Source: Fratercula arctica
Lineage: Eukaryota > Chordata > Aves > Charadriiformes > Alcidae
NCBI GenBank assembly: GCA_947846985.1
Contig: CANTUZ010000002.1
Coordinates: 133,323,889-133,387,888 of the forward strand
Direction: 5' to 3'
DNA length: 64,000 nt
In this document: positions 1 to 12,808 of the stretch, piece after piece
How positions within the stretch are numbered: position 1 is the stretch's first letter
How the letters are laid out: every line of letters begins with the position of its first letter
Translations under genes and position numbers: made by a program
The notes under the pieces: model-generated
Seen by the model: the letters and a program-made list of their open reading frames with translations, nothing else
Database searches by the model: none
What the model was told of the DNA's origin: nothing

Positions 1-1140
1 CAGTCACGGTCTGTTAACTCTTGTAAATCTGTCATTACTTACTGAATAGAGGCTAAGGAAGTCTAAGGCAGGTAATGAGGAGGATTTATAAAGTAGCAGC
101 ACATAGAAAACACCAAAGGCTATGCCTCCATACTAATCTTTGGATCTATATACTAGCTACAGAAGAAGTGACAGGAGGACATCTTCAGTAGTCAGCACAG
201 GAACATGACTTCAGGTGGATTCTAGCTATGGTCTGATTAGGTGCTGTCATTAATATCAGTCATACTTCCAGGTGTATATTACCCATTCTGTCGGGGTTTT
301 TTTGTTATTTCCTGTGTAACTAAAATTCACTCCTTCCATTTGCTGCAGGACTATATTGAAAAATTCTTGTGACTTCTTCTGGTAGCAGCATGTTAAGTAC
401 ACAAAATCCCAGCTTATCTGAGAGAAGAGGCAACTCAAAGCCTGAGGAAAAATCAGGAACACCCTAAGCCCAACAAACACATCATCACCCTGATAAGTGG
501 AGTACAAAAATTTGGTGAGGCTAGAAAATTTCTTCCCTCAGTTCCAAGAAGGAACAGATAAATTACTGCACAATGAGAGCATAGAGTTATCTGGGTAGCT
601 GTGGACTGTGAAACACAGGCACATTTATTGCTGTTGTAAGACATGTGCCAGGCAAATAAAAGGAGCTTGGTCATTAAGACAGTGCAATATCACAGGTAGG
701 TAGGATGCCTTGCACTGGTAAGCATACTATTATCCACTCTGAAGTTATCACTGAAGAAAACACCCCAAAGTGAAAAGGAATACGAAGTGTCGAACATATT
801 GTAAGAGCCAGACTCTTAGACAATCGAAGTCTTAAAAGATGAGACAGAATAAAGGCAGAGGAAAGAAGGAATCCATTATTAATAGCTGCCTTTAAAAATT
901 GTGAATTGAGATGTAGCGTGGTTAATTGGCAAAAGAAGAATGGGGAAGAAAAAAATAATAATGAATCAGCAGGTAGATGAATGTTTACAGTAAGGGTGAG
1001 TTAGCAGGCATCTGCACAGGGCTTTCGGGGAAGTTTTTCACATGAATCAAATACAAATCCTTCAAAATGCTTCATAGTGTATATAAAAATGTTTAGGTCT
1101 AGTATTTATTCTATTTATTAAATGACTTTTTTCTGAATAA
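1..1140. other. Non-coding DNA, no gene seen
   Basis: AT-rich sequence with stops in every frame. The longest frames are 83 codons (minus strand, 256-507) and 73 codons (minus, 453-674); neither resembles a protein family I know. I see no splice-bounded exon or repeat here. Confidence 0.6.
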
Positions 1141-1359
1141 ATCACAGAAAGAACCAGAATGGCTTGGGTTGGAAGTGACCTTGAAGATCATCTAGTTCCA
1201 ACGCCCCTGCCATGGGCAGGGACACCTCCCACTAGACCAGGTTGCTCAAAGCCCCATCCAGCCTGGCCTTGAACACTTCCAGGAATGGGGCCTCCACAAC
1301 TTCTTTGGGCAACATGTCCCACTGCCTCACCACCCTCATAGTGAAGAATGCCTTCTTTC
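1141..1359 (-). mobile_element. CR1 LINE, 3'-end fragment (5'-truncated)
   Basis: Read on the minus strand this is the 3' untranslated region of a CR1 non-LTR retrotransposon. It carries the block equivalent to 'gaggcactggaac', the 'AGGCCAGGCTGGATGG' segment, 'CTAGTGGGAGGTGTCCC', the 'GGAACTAGATGATC' motif and a decayed terminal octamer (seen on + as ATCACAGAAAGAACCAGAATGG). Only about 220 bases remain of a 4.5 kb element, the usual outcome of aborted target-primed reverse transcription. No coding sequence is left. The family call is firm; the subfamily is not determined. Confidence 0.93.
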
Positions 1360-3549
1360 AAAAATGGTTATGAGTCTTTTCAGTTCCTGGTTTCACTTCA
1401 GAGATTGGAAATTAATTTCCAAATCTCTCTTGGAGGTTCATTATGACAACTGCACACTTTTATGAATAATGACCCACTTTACCCTGACAAGTGCTACATT
1501 TCTGAGAACTGTCTATCCAGAAGGTTGAGAAGTTTTTTATGTTCATGCAACATATGCTTTACCAGATGTTCCACTGGGAAGACACCATGCTGATGAAAAC
1601 AAATTGCCCTGTGAGTGAACCTTTAGTGAATTGGTTTGGATTTTAGTTTAACCCTGAGATAGATTGGATCTATCACTCCCTACTAGTGGGCATCTGAATT
1701 TGGTTTTCATGACTGTAGTTGTAATGAGCTATGCAGGAAATTGTCCAGCCTCTGCCCATTCAGTTGTCAAGAACAGTAAATGCTTTAGAGTGAAGCGTTT
1801 ATAAAGCAAAAATGCACACAATGATGTCTTTATGGAGGGAAAAATGTATCACAATTGCGATTGTTTTTTAAGCCATCCTATTTGCTTCAGTTCGTGTTAA
1901 TTAGATCCACAATGAAATTTTCACTGTGGTGATGAAGTGTAGCAAAGAAAGCTCATAAAACCTGCAGCGTTATTCCCACTTGCTCAGTACCATTGGACTA
2001 TGTTGCAAATGTGACTAAGTTCTTATTGAAACTCTCAGTTACACATATTCACTGAAAACATTTCTGTACACAAGTCAAGATTCAGGAGAAAATATCTAGG
2101 TTAATTTGATTTCTACTTTCAATTTCTCTCTTTTCCTATATACGATAGGGACTAGTTGTTGTCTTTATGAATGTCTTCTTTTTCATCATATTTTATTGCT
2201 CAGTATTTGTCATTATAAGATCTTTCTCTAACTTTGCTTTGTCAGTGTGGGGTTTTTAGTCCAGCAATTTAATGATGTTTTTAATTTTATTAGAATATTT
2301 TAAAAATCATTGATAAGTAATTTGTATTTTGATGCCACTGTGATGATATTTCAGTAAAAAAGAATTAAGCAGCAGAACATTTATACTACACTATTATGAA
2401 GGGATGGAATAACTGTTAAGGAGCATGACTGCTACAAAAAAACATGAACAGGCCTCCTTTATAATTTGTGGTAGAAATGGAGACAATAATGTGTGGTTTT
2501 TTCCATGTTTTTCACAATTCATATCCACAATGTCCCAATAATATGGCTGAAGAAGGGAACTGAACCTTGTTGATGTAAGAGCATTTATATACTGAAACAC
2601 TGGAATTTTCCAAGCCACAGGATGAGAAAGCATTATAGTAGGATAACCTGTGAAGAAGGGGAGCCATGTGTTTTGAGTGCTATTGATTTTTCTTCTTTAA
2701 ATTTGGTATTGATTGCTCCTGTCCATTGATTACTGAAAGAGTCTATTTTTCACTTTCAGGAGAATCATTTTCATTGCTTTGCTGCCCTTTATTCCTAAGC
2801 AAAATCCCTATAGATGCCACACTTCAGGAATTTGTAGACATACATGACCTTTTAATTATTTATGTGTTGAATGTCTATCAGCTGAAAACTTATGGTAGGA
2901 ACTGAGATTAAATTGCTCTGAAAGAAACAGGTTCTCCAAGTTGTATCCCTCACCAAAGGACAGCATCCAGAGGCAACCGACTTTTCTGCACAGATATTGC
3001 CTTGTCATATTAAGAATAATTTGAAGATTACATGTCCAAAATTCCACAGTCTTTTTCTTCATTTCTCAGCAGACAGGAAATGTCATCAATTTATTTAAAA
3101 AGAAAAACTAGTAGGGGCTGTTCTTCTGCCATGGTCTGGTCTCCTAACTCGCCAGCCAGTGGTGCTGGCAGCCTACCTTGGTCTTTCCCAAAGGAGTACA
3201 ACCGCTTCTCCACTCTGCAGAATAAACAGCCCTAGACCTTCTCCAGCAGAGACACAGCCTCGTAGCCCCCCAGCACAGAGATAGGCATCAAGAACATGAT
3301 CAAGCCCTTATCGGATTTTGTTCTGCTATGTAGACATCATTATTTGAATTCATTACCAAAGCCAGAAATCAAATATTAACTGCAGTTTGGGAGTTTATAA
3401 TTATGGCTGTGGGGGTTAGGTGACCTTCTTATTTTATTGGTTAGCATTATGTTGACACAGCAAAAATAAATGGCCAGTTAAACCTACAATGTCCTCATAC
3501 TCCAGAGTGGCCCAAAGGCTAGCCTGACAAAAATGGGGATTGTGGAGGT
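1360..3549. other. Non-coding DNA, no gene seen
   Basis: AT-rich, with no recognisable repeat family. Frames of 79 codons (minus, 2394-2633), 68 codons (minus, 2856-3062) and 67 codons (plus, 3032-3235) show no family motifs and are taken as chance. Confidence 0.55.
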
Positions 3550-3595
3550 GGGGGGTGTGAAGGTGGGAGCCGGGGGGGGGGGGGGCGGGGAGGGG
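3550..3595 (+). repeat. G-rich tract, G-quadruplex candidate
   Basis: The plus strand carries G runs of 6 (3550-3555), 3 (3565-3567), 14 (3572-3585), 4 (3587-3590) and 4 (3592-3595), separated by short loops. This satisfies the usual four-run G-quadruplex rule. It is low-complexity DNA inside AT-rich surroundings; run length may vary between individuals or be mis-sequenced. Confidence 0.8.
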
Positions 3596-6500
3596 AAGGA
3601 GGACTTTCTTCTTTTTTAAATTCAGCTGCAAGAGTTTTATTGATTTACTTTCAGTCATGCAAATTTGATATTTATTTTCCAGAAGAAGCGAAAGCAAATT
3701 AAACATTGCTAATGTCTTTACCACTTCAGAAATGTATTTGAAATATGATAAAAAAAAACACCCTGCTTTTAAGTATGTTTTCTCCAAAGCCAGGAATAGG
3801 TCTTAATGGCTCAGAAAGAATATCATAATACAACATCATCAAACCTAATCTACCATAAGAAGAGTAGTAATATCAAATGGCCTCTCCTATAGAAATGAAT
3901 TGCAATTAATTACCTAATTTGTTGGAGCATTTATAATATATATTTAATGGCACTGCTGTCTAGCGTAGCCTTCCAGTTTTCTGAAGAAACATGATCTAAG
4001 CATAGCCTCAAGCTGATATTATCAAATAACTCGCTGTGCTGTGTAAAAACTCCAGATAAAAAAAGCAGCTAATGTTTCAGCTTCTAGGGCCTCAGGAAGG
4101 TGTTTCCACCCTAACATTTATCTCTGGCAGCCCCATCTCCTGTGCCTTTATATCTGTAATATGCAGTAAATGAGTATTCAGCACTGGCTTCATTGTAGGT
4201 AGCACCCGCAAACAATAGCCCATTACTATATATCACACTCCAATTACTAAAGATCTTGCCATATGTCTAATAGTGTGATATAAACAGTCCATTAGGCTTC
4301 CTAATGGTGGTGTTAAATAAAGGGTGAACGAATAGTACTAGAAGAGTTAGAAGCCCCTGGGCAGCTTTGCATCTTCCCATGTCACTCCTTTTAATGAGAT
4401 TATGCTGTTGCTTTGGTTGATGGAAACTGTCATTTGAAGGTTTCCAGTTCTCCCACTCTTTTGTGTTGAACTGACAAGGCAGATGTATCTAAATCTCTTC
4501 CTTTTGTCTATTTTCTTCAACAGTGTGAAGTTCTTGCCTTTTATTCTCCACTTCATATGAAACAACGCATATCTCCTAATCGGGTGAGGGATCTTTGGTC
4601 CAGACCCTTTCTGGAATCTAATGTATCCCTGAATCTCTCAGCATCTATGAGAGACAACATTAGTCATCCAAATGACCCCTGCATCAGTGTTCTGGCAAGG
4701 CATTGTAAGAGTTTATTCAATAATGGGATAAAGTTTTTTCTAATTAGAGGAATGCCCATTATTTTTCTTTACTTGCATTAAAAATAGCAGAGCCTTTCAA
4801 ACTCAGAATAACTACAACAAAAAGCTCATTAAGACTTGGAAATGTAGGCTCAAAAGACAATATTCAGAAAAGTAAAGTAATTGCAGGAGAATTATTAGGT
4901 TAGAATAAAAATGCTTACAGAAGTATAAAACGAAGTTGCCTCTAGAAATACTATAGCATATATGGTATGTGTTATACAGAGGATTAGCAGTGAAACACTA
5001 GAGAATAACATTGAGTAATGTTCTGCATCATAGACTGAAACTGCATTAACTGCTGAGTTATAGTATAAACATATAAATGTAAATTTGATACAAGCAGTTG
5101 TGCAGCCTGATGCGATGCATTAATACTGAAGAGAGTGACAAAGCTGATTTTAAACCTCTGAATCTCACAGACTGTTTATTGTTTAGTTTAGGCTATAATG
5201 AGCAGTAAAGCTATGGATATGGTCTGTTTACTTTTAGAGATGTTAGCATGTCAGAAGAGCACAGCAACTAAACAGCCATCCCAGCTCTGTGGTTTTGATA
5301 CCTCTAAGAGAACCTGCTAAATTATTGTAAAAATTCAACTTTGATATCATCCACTAACGAACTCCAGAATGATGATGTGTGCGCTTCATATATAAAACAC
5401 AAGAAAACATTACATTTAATATTTCACCATTTATCATTTGCTTCAACAGTATTTCTTTCTCTGTTAAATCCTGTTAATTAAGTAATCTCAAAAATTTGTT
5501 AAATAACAAGCCTTCTGTCTGTGTGTCCTCTATGCAGCTAATGGATACAGCATGAACAAAGACATGAACCGGTATTTAGTACCGCACTATTGCAGTAGTG
5601 CCCCAGAAGGACAGCCTTTCAAGACCAGAAAATAAGTTATTTTGCTTCCTCCAATTTTGGAGAACCTGTCTAACATAACACTATGGGTGTCAGATAGGGA
5701 TAATTGCATCTCTACAACATAGATGAAGAAATTTTCTAAATCATTTCACAGTTATCATTGAAGAAGCTTTGGAATAATTTCAACCAATGACTATATGATA
5801 CCTTCTGCTATGCATTTTAATGGTCAGTACAAGCAGGGTTTCACCAGGAGGATTTGGGTTCTCAGTGAAACATTGTTCTTATATTCTTAACTTTGACTTG
5901 TGAGGCTCTCAACAGAAAGGATTTCCTCTTTGTTTGTGATGAGAGTACTGCTTGTGTCCCAAACCCCCATGTAATTTCTGTGAGCAAATATTATGAAAGA
6001 TGGCTTCAGAAGTTCTTCTGCTGTACAAAATGTAACTGAAATATGGTAACATACGGCAGATTTTAACTATCACCCTCTTGGGAGTGATGACACTGCAGCA
6101 AAGTCATCAGTATTTTTCAACAGAGCTGTCCAAGCCTCTCACCAGGAGCTTTCCATCACGGTTTGTGGACGACCCGGTCAGCTATTGTCCTGGTCAGCAA
6201 AGGGTGTCATGCCAGAAAGCAGCAGAAAGGGCAATTTCTGAACCATCATTCATTTGTACAGTTTGGTAGGGCTTTCCCTAAAGCCTGAAGTGCAATCAGG
6301 AATGCCGAACAAGGAGTAAAAAGAGACACCTTAGCCTAGCATTGAACCATGACACAGCCTCAAATAGAAGACAGTTTTTAAACAAGTGGGTGGTGCTCCA
6401 GAACTTCCTGATGAGGGAAGGTCATCTCTTGGAAGCCCTCACTGGCCACTGGTAAACACCTGGGAGCAGAAACTCATTTCCTTAAGTCTATCAGCTGTTA

Positions 6501-7779
6501 GTTCTCAGTGCATAGGAGCTTGCTTTATACATCTGAGCTATAAGAAAAGAGCAGCTAAAAAGCTGAAGAGGACAAAATGCAAAGGGATCACAGAAGTGCC
6601 AGGATGAGGGGAAAAGTTCTGGGCCTTCAATAAGATTAGGCCTGATGTCATTTGCTGCTAAGAAACAGCAAAAGCTCTTGGAAATGAGACTGCACACCCA
6701 GATGGAAGGCACATCCAGGCATGTCAGAAGATTCTGGTGGAACTGAGAGCCATTAGGGCAACCTATGTATTAAGCTTCCCAGATACGTGTTACACGTGGT
6801 TTAGACTAACCTCAGTTAAGATATCTAAACAAGATTTCTACCTCTGACCTTGTTGCCAGCGGTTCTTTATGTAATTAGCAGTATGAAATAGGTATATATG
6901 TAGTTTTAGGGCATGTTTCATCTTATCTGCTTTAGCCTGAGATGAATCTCGTTTTACAAGTTTATATTTCTTTTCACTCACTAAAAATTAATTTTAGGCC
7001 ACTAGTTCAGTCACAAAGGCAGATCCACATTTTAGGCTGTCACATCAGATCAGATTTGCAGCTGGAAATGTCAATGTCCTGAACCACAAAGTTCTTAGAC
7101 CAGAGAATCTGAAAAACACCTAGTTCATGGGGAAAAAAGGGAAAGCAGAAGAACTTGTGTCCTGCTGTATTTCAGCTACAAGCAAAAAATCACCACCCAT
7201 TTAGTGTGCTGTGAGAAAGCCAACAGATATTGAATTTGGACTTTTTGTTACTATGACTTCATACAACATCAAATAATGATTAAACCAGGGTGTGAGGCAG
7301 CTGCTACGGTGTATTACTGTGACATATCACTTAGATGTAAAACAGATAATAAATCACAAAGCATTGAGTGGTGTACTTGAACAACCTCCACCACCTAAGA
7401 TATTGTAAGAAAGCCAAGTGGTGATGTGAATCTGCACACTGGTGTTAAGAAACTGTTCGTAAAAAATCTCTCTCATGTTCACAACACAGTAGCTAAATAA
7501 CAGGAGAAAAAGTGATCAGTTTAAAATTGATTTCCATAAATTATCATTTTCAATGCACCTGAGGGTGACAAGAAATGCCTCCTGATTGTCCCAGTTCCAC
7601 AAAAGCCTTTTGGATTCATTAAAATATTGAGGACTTTTCAGAGTTAATAAACGGTATTCATCTAAGACATGAGAATTGAAGACATGCACTCAGTTAAATG
7701 TCTTTAATTCCACAGAACAGAGAAGAAATATTTGGTGGGAGGGTAAATATTTGTTTAAAACAGCAGCTGTATAACCAAA
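3596..7779. other. Non-coding DNA, no gene seen
   Basis: AT-rich. Frames of 60-74 codons (4347-4565 minus, 4557-4781 plus, 6386-6607 plus, 6491-6712 minus) lie in different registers with no recognisable product. An 11-bp-arm inverted repeat at 4229-4282 is listed separately. Nothing else is supported. Confidence 0.55.
4229..4282. repeat. Inverted repeat, 11-bp perfect arms
   Basis: TATATCACACT at 4229-4239 is perfectly complementary to AGTGTGATATA at 4272-4282, with 32 bases between. Arms of this length in AT-rich DNA can arise by chance in 64 kb, so function is not implied. Confidence 0.7.
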
Positions 7780-7960
7780 CAGGACTGGGAAGGGCAATCT
7801 GGGCCACCATATCCAATCCCATTCTAAATTATTGTTCTGAATTTACAAATCTCCATTTAAAGAAAGGGTTATTTATTCTTTTTTATCCTAACCTCTGATT
7901 AAAAGTTTATTGCAGAACTGCCACTGAACCTTTAAATCAAAGATTGGATATTTTTCTGGT
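7780..7960 (-). mobile_element. Possible very old CR1/L3-type LINE remnant
   Basis: The segment beginning GGACTGGGAAGGGCAATC and continuing to 'CCATATCCAATCCC' resembles the minus-strand view of an old CR1 3' end (gGGAAGGGacc...gtCATctaGTCCAACCC). Similarity fades after about 50 bases and no terminal octamer is visible. It is a weak call: a profile search against CR1 and L3 consensus sequences would settle it. Confidence 0.25.
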
Positions 7961-10900
7961 CCTAATTCCAACAGGAACTTCTGCAGTTTATTTACAGACT
8001 AGGCTAATTGAAGACAATTTCACCTTTTTTATAACCTCTACTTATCTTGCTTTCTACATCAGGTCTTCTGCTGAGCCATAGAACCATTTTCAGCCTACTC
8101 ATATCTCATGGTGAACCTTTTACTCCACTATGGCCTCCTCTTCAGACCATTCTTTCCTTGGTTTAAAGAGAATACATGTAATTAAAGAAAAAGCACTGGG
8201 GTTTTTTTCTCCTCATCAGCACTAGCTTTATCGAAAGAAAGAGGTTGGAAAGGTGCTTGAAGGAGGAATTAAGATCCCCCTCATCTTTTCATCATTTCAT
8301 AAATTAACACACACTGCTAGTCCTGATAATACTTCTTTTGAAACCCGCATAGCCATGCTTGCACTTAAACCTGGGTACATGCATAAGTCTTTGCAATATA
8401 ACTCTAAAGTAGCAACTGAACCAGCAACTACTCAGATATTTTAAGCCATGAATTTTTCAGCTCTGAATAAATGTAACAGCATGGCTTTATAAATATCCTA
8501 CGGAATGAAAAGTTTGATCATGGACTCTAGCATTCTTAAACGGTGTCCTTACTATCTGTCTCGGAAATAAAACAGGTTTTATGGGTCTCCACCATCATTG
8601 ACAGATGAAGCCTACTTATTTCAGTTCCTGCAACATTTCTACAAGATCACAAGATCATCCCCCACTGCAATCATATGGAACAGCTTTTATCACTTAATGC
8701 ACATTAACGAAGGGAAAAAGCGGGCATACTAAAGAAGAGTAAGACAACTGTTACAAGGTAGATGTTACTGCTTGTTATTCCTCCAGTATTGGTTATAAAA
8801 CATTTACAGTGATCTTGTGATATCTCATTTAAAGCAAGCAACCTTAAGGTTTTTCATACTAAACTAAGCATCTGTTGGTTTGGGATTTCCTTCTGAAAAA
8901 AAAATAATAAGGACTTAGACATAAAAAATCACGCAGAGACTAAAACTGAGAACTCTGTTCTCAAATTATTCAAAAAGGAATAATTTGAGAAAGTAAAAAC
9001 ATGTAGTCTATTTTTTAATCCTACATGTTCAGGTTAATCTAGGGGCTTTAGTTTTAGTTTGCTTTACTAAACATCACTGTAAAATAAGTTTATTTCTTTG
9101 AAAAAAAAAACCACCAAAGGAATATGTGATGAGATACATATTATGAATAATTTTTACTGTTATAATTAATACAGCTATGATATCTAACTTATCAGAAATG
9201 ACAACTGCTTGTTCATTGATGTTTTACAGTCTTCCATGACAGTGTATTGTTTCCTTTTGAATACTTGGAGTCATACCAAGCAAAATCTCCCCGGCTGCCA
9301 GAATTCTGCCAAGAGTTAACTTTCATCATCTGTGAATACTCAGCCCCATTTAAATAGCTGCATTTTCATTATATTTCCAGACATGTTTATTGGTCATTAT
9401 TTGTTGTAGTTCCATCGAAAATCCTGTGGATAACCACTAGGGAAAAGATATGACACCGTATGAGTTAGATGTGCAATCAGACTTTACAGAGACAGTGTAA
9501 CAACCAGCAGACAGTTGAGATGAGTAATTAGGGCTTGAAGTGAAAAAGTTGGGAGTTTGAGGGGGGAGGGTGTAAAGGTTTAATGTTGCACAGGAGAGGG
9601 AAAACCATATTAGAAAAGACTTGTCTGCAGTGGCTCACTGAAGAAATGTGTTAGCATAATGGTGTGAAGGAAAATAGGGAAGAATGGAGTGAGTCATAAA
9701 CACTGATGTTTGAACACAAACAAAAGGCAAATGCCCAATCAATATTTATTTACAAAGACATAGTGGCAGAAGCGATTGTTACCCTTAGTGTTACATTAAG
9801 TGTAAAAGGGCTCTTGCAGTAATAGGTGTTTTGTCATTGCCCTTATCAAATTCTAGGGAAATTCTGGAAAACAGCTGAACATAAACACGTGTTTCTGCAG
9901 TGAGGTCAGTTCCCAAACCCGGAGAAGCAGAGAGGAAAAGCCTCTGCAGGCTGCGTCTGTGCTCTTAACCAAATCTCCACCAAGAAACTCAGCTTGCAAA
10001 CCGCACTCGGACAAAATCTAAGTGAAAGAAGCATCTGAAAAATAAACGGACATTTAAGAGCATGAACTCTGCTCTGACATTTCAGCCCACTCTAGTCAGG
10101 ACCTGGACTTTACCTCTCTTTTGAAAGACCTTTAGCAAGGTCCACTTGGCCTACATGAATTCAGAGAGAGGACAACTTTGAGACACCTACACTCATCAAT
10201 ATGAGGACTCCTTGCATATCTCATTCACATAAAACATACATTCCCAAAAAAGATTCACTGGTTGCTGCTACTGGGCGTTGTATCTGTTCCCTATCTTCAT
10301 TGTTTCCTGCTGTATGATTTACTTTATCAAAGAAACTGTCAAAAGCCTACACTGGGTTAAAGTCCACCTGAAATTTGTAGATGTAAAAAACCTGCAGAGA
10401 AAAATACGTGAGAAGAAAATACAGAAGCAATGATTTTAGGACAGGCAAAAGCAGATTCTGAGACAAATCTACTTACTTCTTTTTCCTCCTCTAAATAATT
10501 CAGCAACTGGGAGATTTCACATCAGTGATTTCATTATAGGGATGAAATTATTGCACAGATCCCTTTCCTTTCACATTTGACACAGGTTCAGCTCCTCAGA
10601 GAGCCTCTTGAATTCTTAAATGCCAATACTATTGCTAATAACCATCAGCCTTCTCTCTTTCTTGCTTACATTTCCCCAGCACATGGAAGAATGGATATTT
10701 TACTATCTGGTTTACTGCATTTCTGGAGGGAATGCAAAGAGAGCTACTGTAACTAAATGGACATAATGAGCTTTCTGTGGGATTTAGAAGCTGTTAATAA
10801 CCACAACCTGCCTCCGTAAGATAAAAACAATACCTGGCTTCTTATATTTTTCCCTAACTTGGGATCTGTCTGTCTTGCTCATGTTTCACGGTGGCTGTTA

Positions 10901-11609
10901 TTGCATTTATTGTACTAGAGTTTAAGATTTCCCAAATGGAAGATGTGTTTCTAGGAAAAACTGCCAGCACTGTACAAGCGAGATAAATACTGTCCTTTAA
11001 TAAATACGAGAAAGGCAAGCACTTTGACTGAATGTTTTAATCTTTGTACAAAATATTGAAAACTATCTTCCTGAAGCAAGGAGGAAATATTAAACCAGCA
11101 GGGCACTTAATGTATTTCCTGGGACTAATATAAAAAAATAAATGAGAGGAAAACAGATAAATGATATTAAAGGCAGGATATGAAAATGCAGACATAAGAA
11201 ACACCTGCAACAGCTAACAACAGGGAAATAAAAACAAATGCTGGCCTGTAGCACAGCCCATTGGCATTAGCATGCAGAGAGCACATCTTTACTCTGCTAA
11301 TCTTTTCCAATCCAGCTTCTAAAAGTATATACATTCCTCCTGAAAAGTCTGTTTCCAGCTTCTGACACAGTTATATCTCCTCTAAGTGCTGCAGGAGCTT
11401 TCTGTATTTCTGTATCACGGTGGCCCAGGTTCCCTTCCTTTCTCAACCCAGCCACGCACAGGGGTGGGCTGCGGAAACACGGACATTTCCTCTGCTTCTC
11501 TCCTGAGCGGCGGGAGAACAGGCTGTTAAAAGCTATAGCAAGTGCAAAAAGGGGTACGGTGCTGGAGAGCTGGGAACTATTTTCCCTTTCTAATCACCCT
11601 GAACCGGTT
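7961..11609. other. Non-coding DNA, no gene seen
   Basis: No coding frame above 63 codons. Contains the perfect hairpin at 8958-8991 and a few short A and T runs. The stretch at roughly 9230-9420 is stop-rich and not repetitive. Confidence 0.55.
8948..8991. repeat. Perfect 14-bp-arm inverted repeat with an overlapping second palindrome
   Basis: TTCTCAAATTATTC (8958-8971) and GAATAATTTGAGAA (8978-8991) are exact reverse complements around a 6-base loop (AAAAAG). Just upstream, GAGAAC (8948-8953) is the complement of GTTCTC (8957-8962), three bases apart. The TTCTC segment can therefore pair either left or right. No known element is recognised; read directly from the sequence. Confidence 0.85.
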
Positions 11610-11634
11610 CCCCCCCCCCCCCCCCCCCCCCCCC
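11610..11634 (+). repeat. Homopolymer run of 25 C
   Basis: Twenty-five consecutive C at 11610-11634. The flanking DNA is ordinary and frames that read through it as polyproline are artefacts. Length is likely polymorphic or imprecise, because such runs are difficult to sequence. Confidence 0.95.
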
Positions 11635-12787
11635 GACTTAGTAATAATGAGGATTATGAGATGCTAACGCCTCAGAAGAGCTGTGTTATAACAGGTTGTG
11701 AAGGGCCATTCCTTGTTCTTACTCCTAGATACCTTCCCTCTGAAATGTCCTCTTGCAGATGCTGCCCAATTTCAAAATGTTCCCAGGCCCCTGGGTCTTC
11801 CTGAGGGACCGTGGAGACCTGAGTCCCCAGCCTGGGTCTCCCCTCACAGCTCCAGTGGAGATTATGTTTCAAGACTCTTGTTTTTATAGTCTTTGAGAGA
11901 TGCAACTATTTAAAGTTGCTGAATCTTTCTTTATAATATTTTAATGTGGTCTGGTGAAAGGGCTTCCTATAGCTGTGGGAAAGGTCTAGTTCAGATTATT
12001 TGAGGGTTTTATTTTCTTTCATTATGGGTTTCATTTTTCAAAGAAAATTCACTATGAAATGTGGAGTTTGCTAAGGGAAGAATTATATCATTATAATATG
12101 TGAACTCCTAATGGAATAAAAAAAATCCCTTTTGTAAATAATATGACTGCCTCTCTAAATATCTTGGAAATTCAATATTTTCTTGAACCAGTAACCTGCC
12201 AGTGTTAATGGTGCTTGACTGTGACTCAGTGCTTTAATAATGATCACTCATTATTCTCTTCCTATTGTCTCATTCTCGCACTGGTAATTAATGCCTTAAA
12301 TGATGCATCCACCGGAATACAGAAAAAACCTCCGGTTGACCACTTAGATGTTTTTAACTTTTTCAGATTCTTTCCCAGAACTCACTTCTGACAAGCATCT
12401 TTCTTCCAATTAGCTGTTACTTTTTATACTTTTTTCCTCCCTTTGTCTCTCACGCACAAACATTTATACGCATGCACATACACATAAAAACTTTTTTCCC
12501 CAGGAAGTAGGAAAAGGGAATGGAAAACGCAGCATATGAAGTCCAGTTTTCATGAGGAAAATAACCTTCTTTAAGCCCAGTTCTAATCTTCTATCAAGCA
12601 ATAGTAGATGGTTCCAGGTATCATGACTAATAATGATTTTACTCTCCCCTTTTCCGGCATTGCACACAGCACAATTCTTCTTTTAGAAGACTGAGTCCAT
12701 CACCAGTAAAAGCTATCCATTGCCAAATTTGTCTGCATGAATTAAATAATTTTAATTAAACTAATTAAATAAATAAATAGATAATTA

Positions 12788-12808
12788 TTTCACTTTCAGA
12801 AAGTGAAA
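12788..12808. promoter_or_regulatory. Palindromic IRF/ISRE-like site (candidate)
   Basis: TTTCACTTTC and GAAAGTGAAA flank a single A, giving a perfect 21-bp odd palindrome. Each arm matches the GAAANNGAAA core bound by interferon regulatory factors. Upstream, 12736-12780 is AT-rich with several AATTAAAT/TAATTAAA homeodomain-type sequences. The pattern is visible; binding is inference, and no gene is nearby to assign it to. Confidence 0.25.

Noticed and set aside
8948..8962. GAGAAC..GTTCTC as a steroid-receptor response element
   Set aside because: Half sites are present, but the spacing between the AGAAC and GTTCT cores is 3 bases instead of the 5 found in the canonical element.
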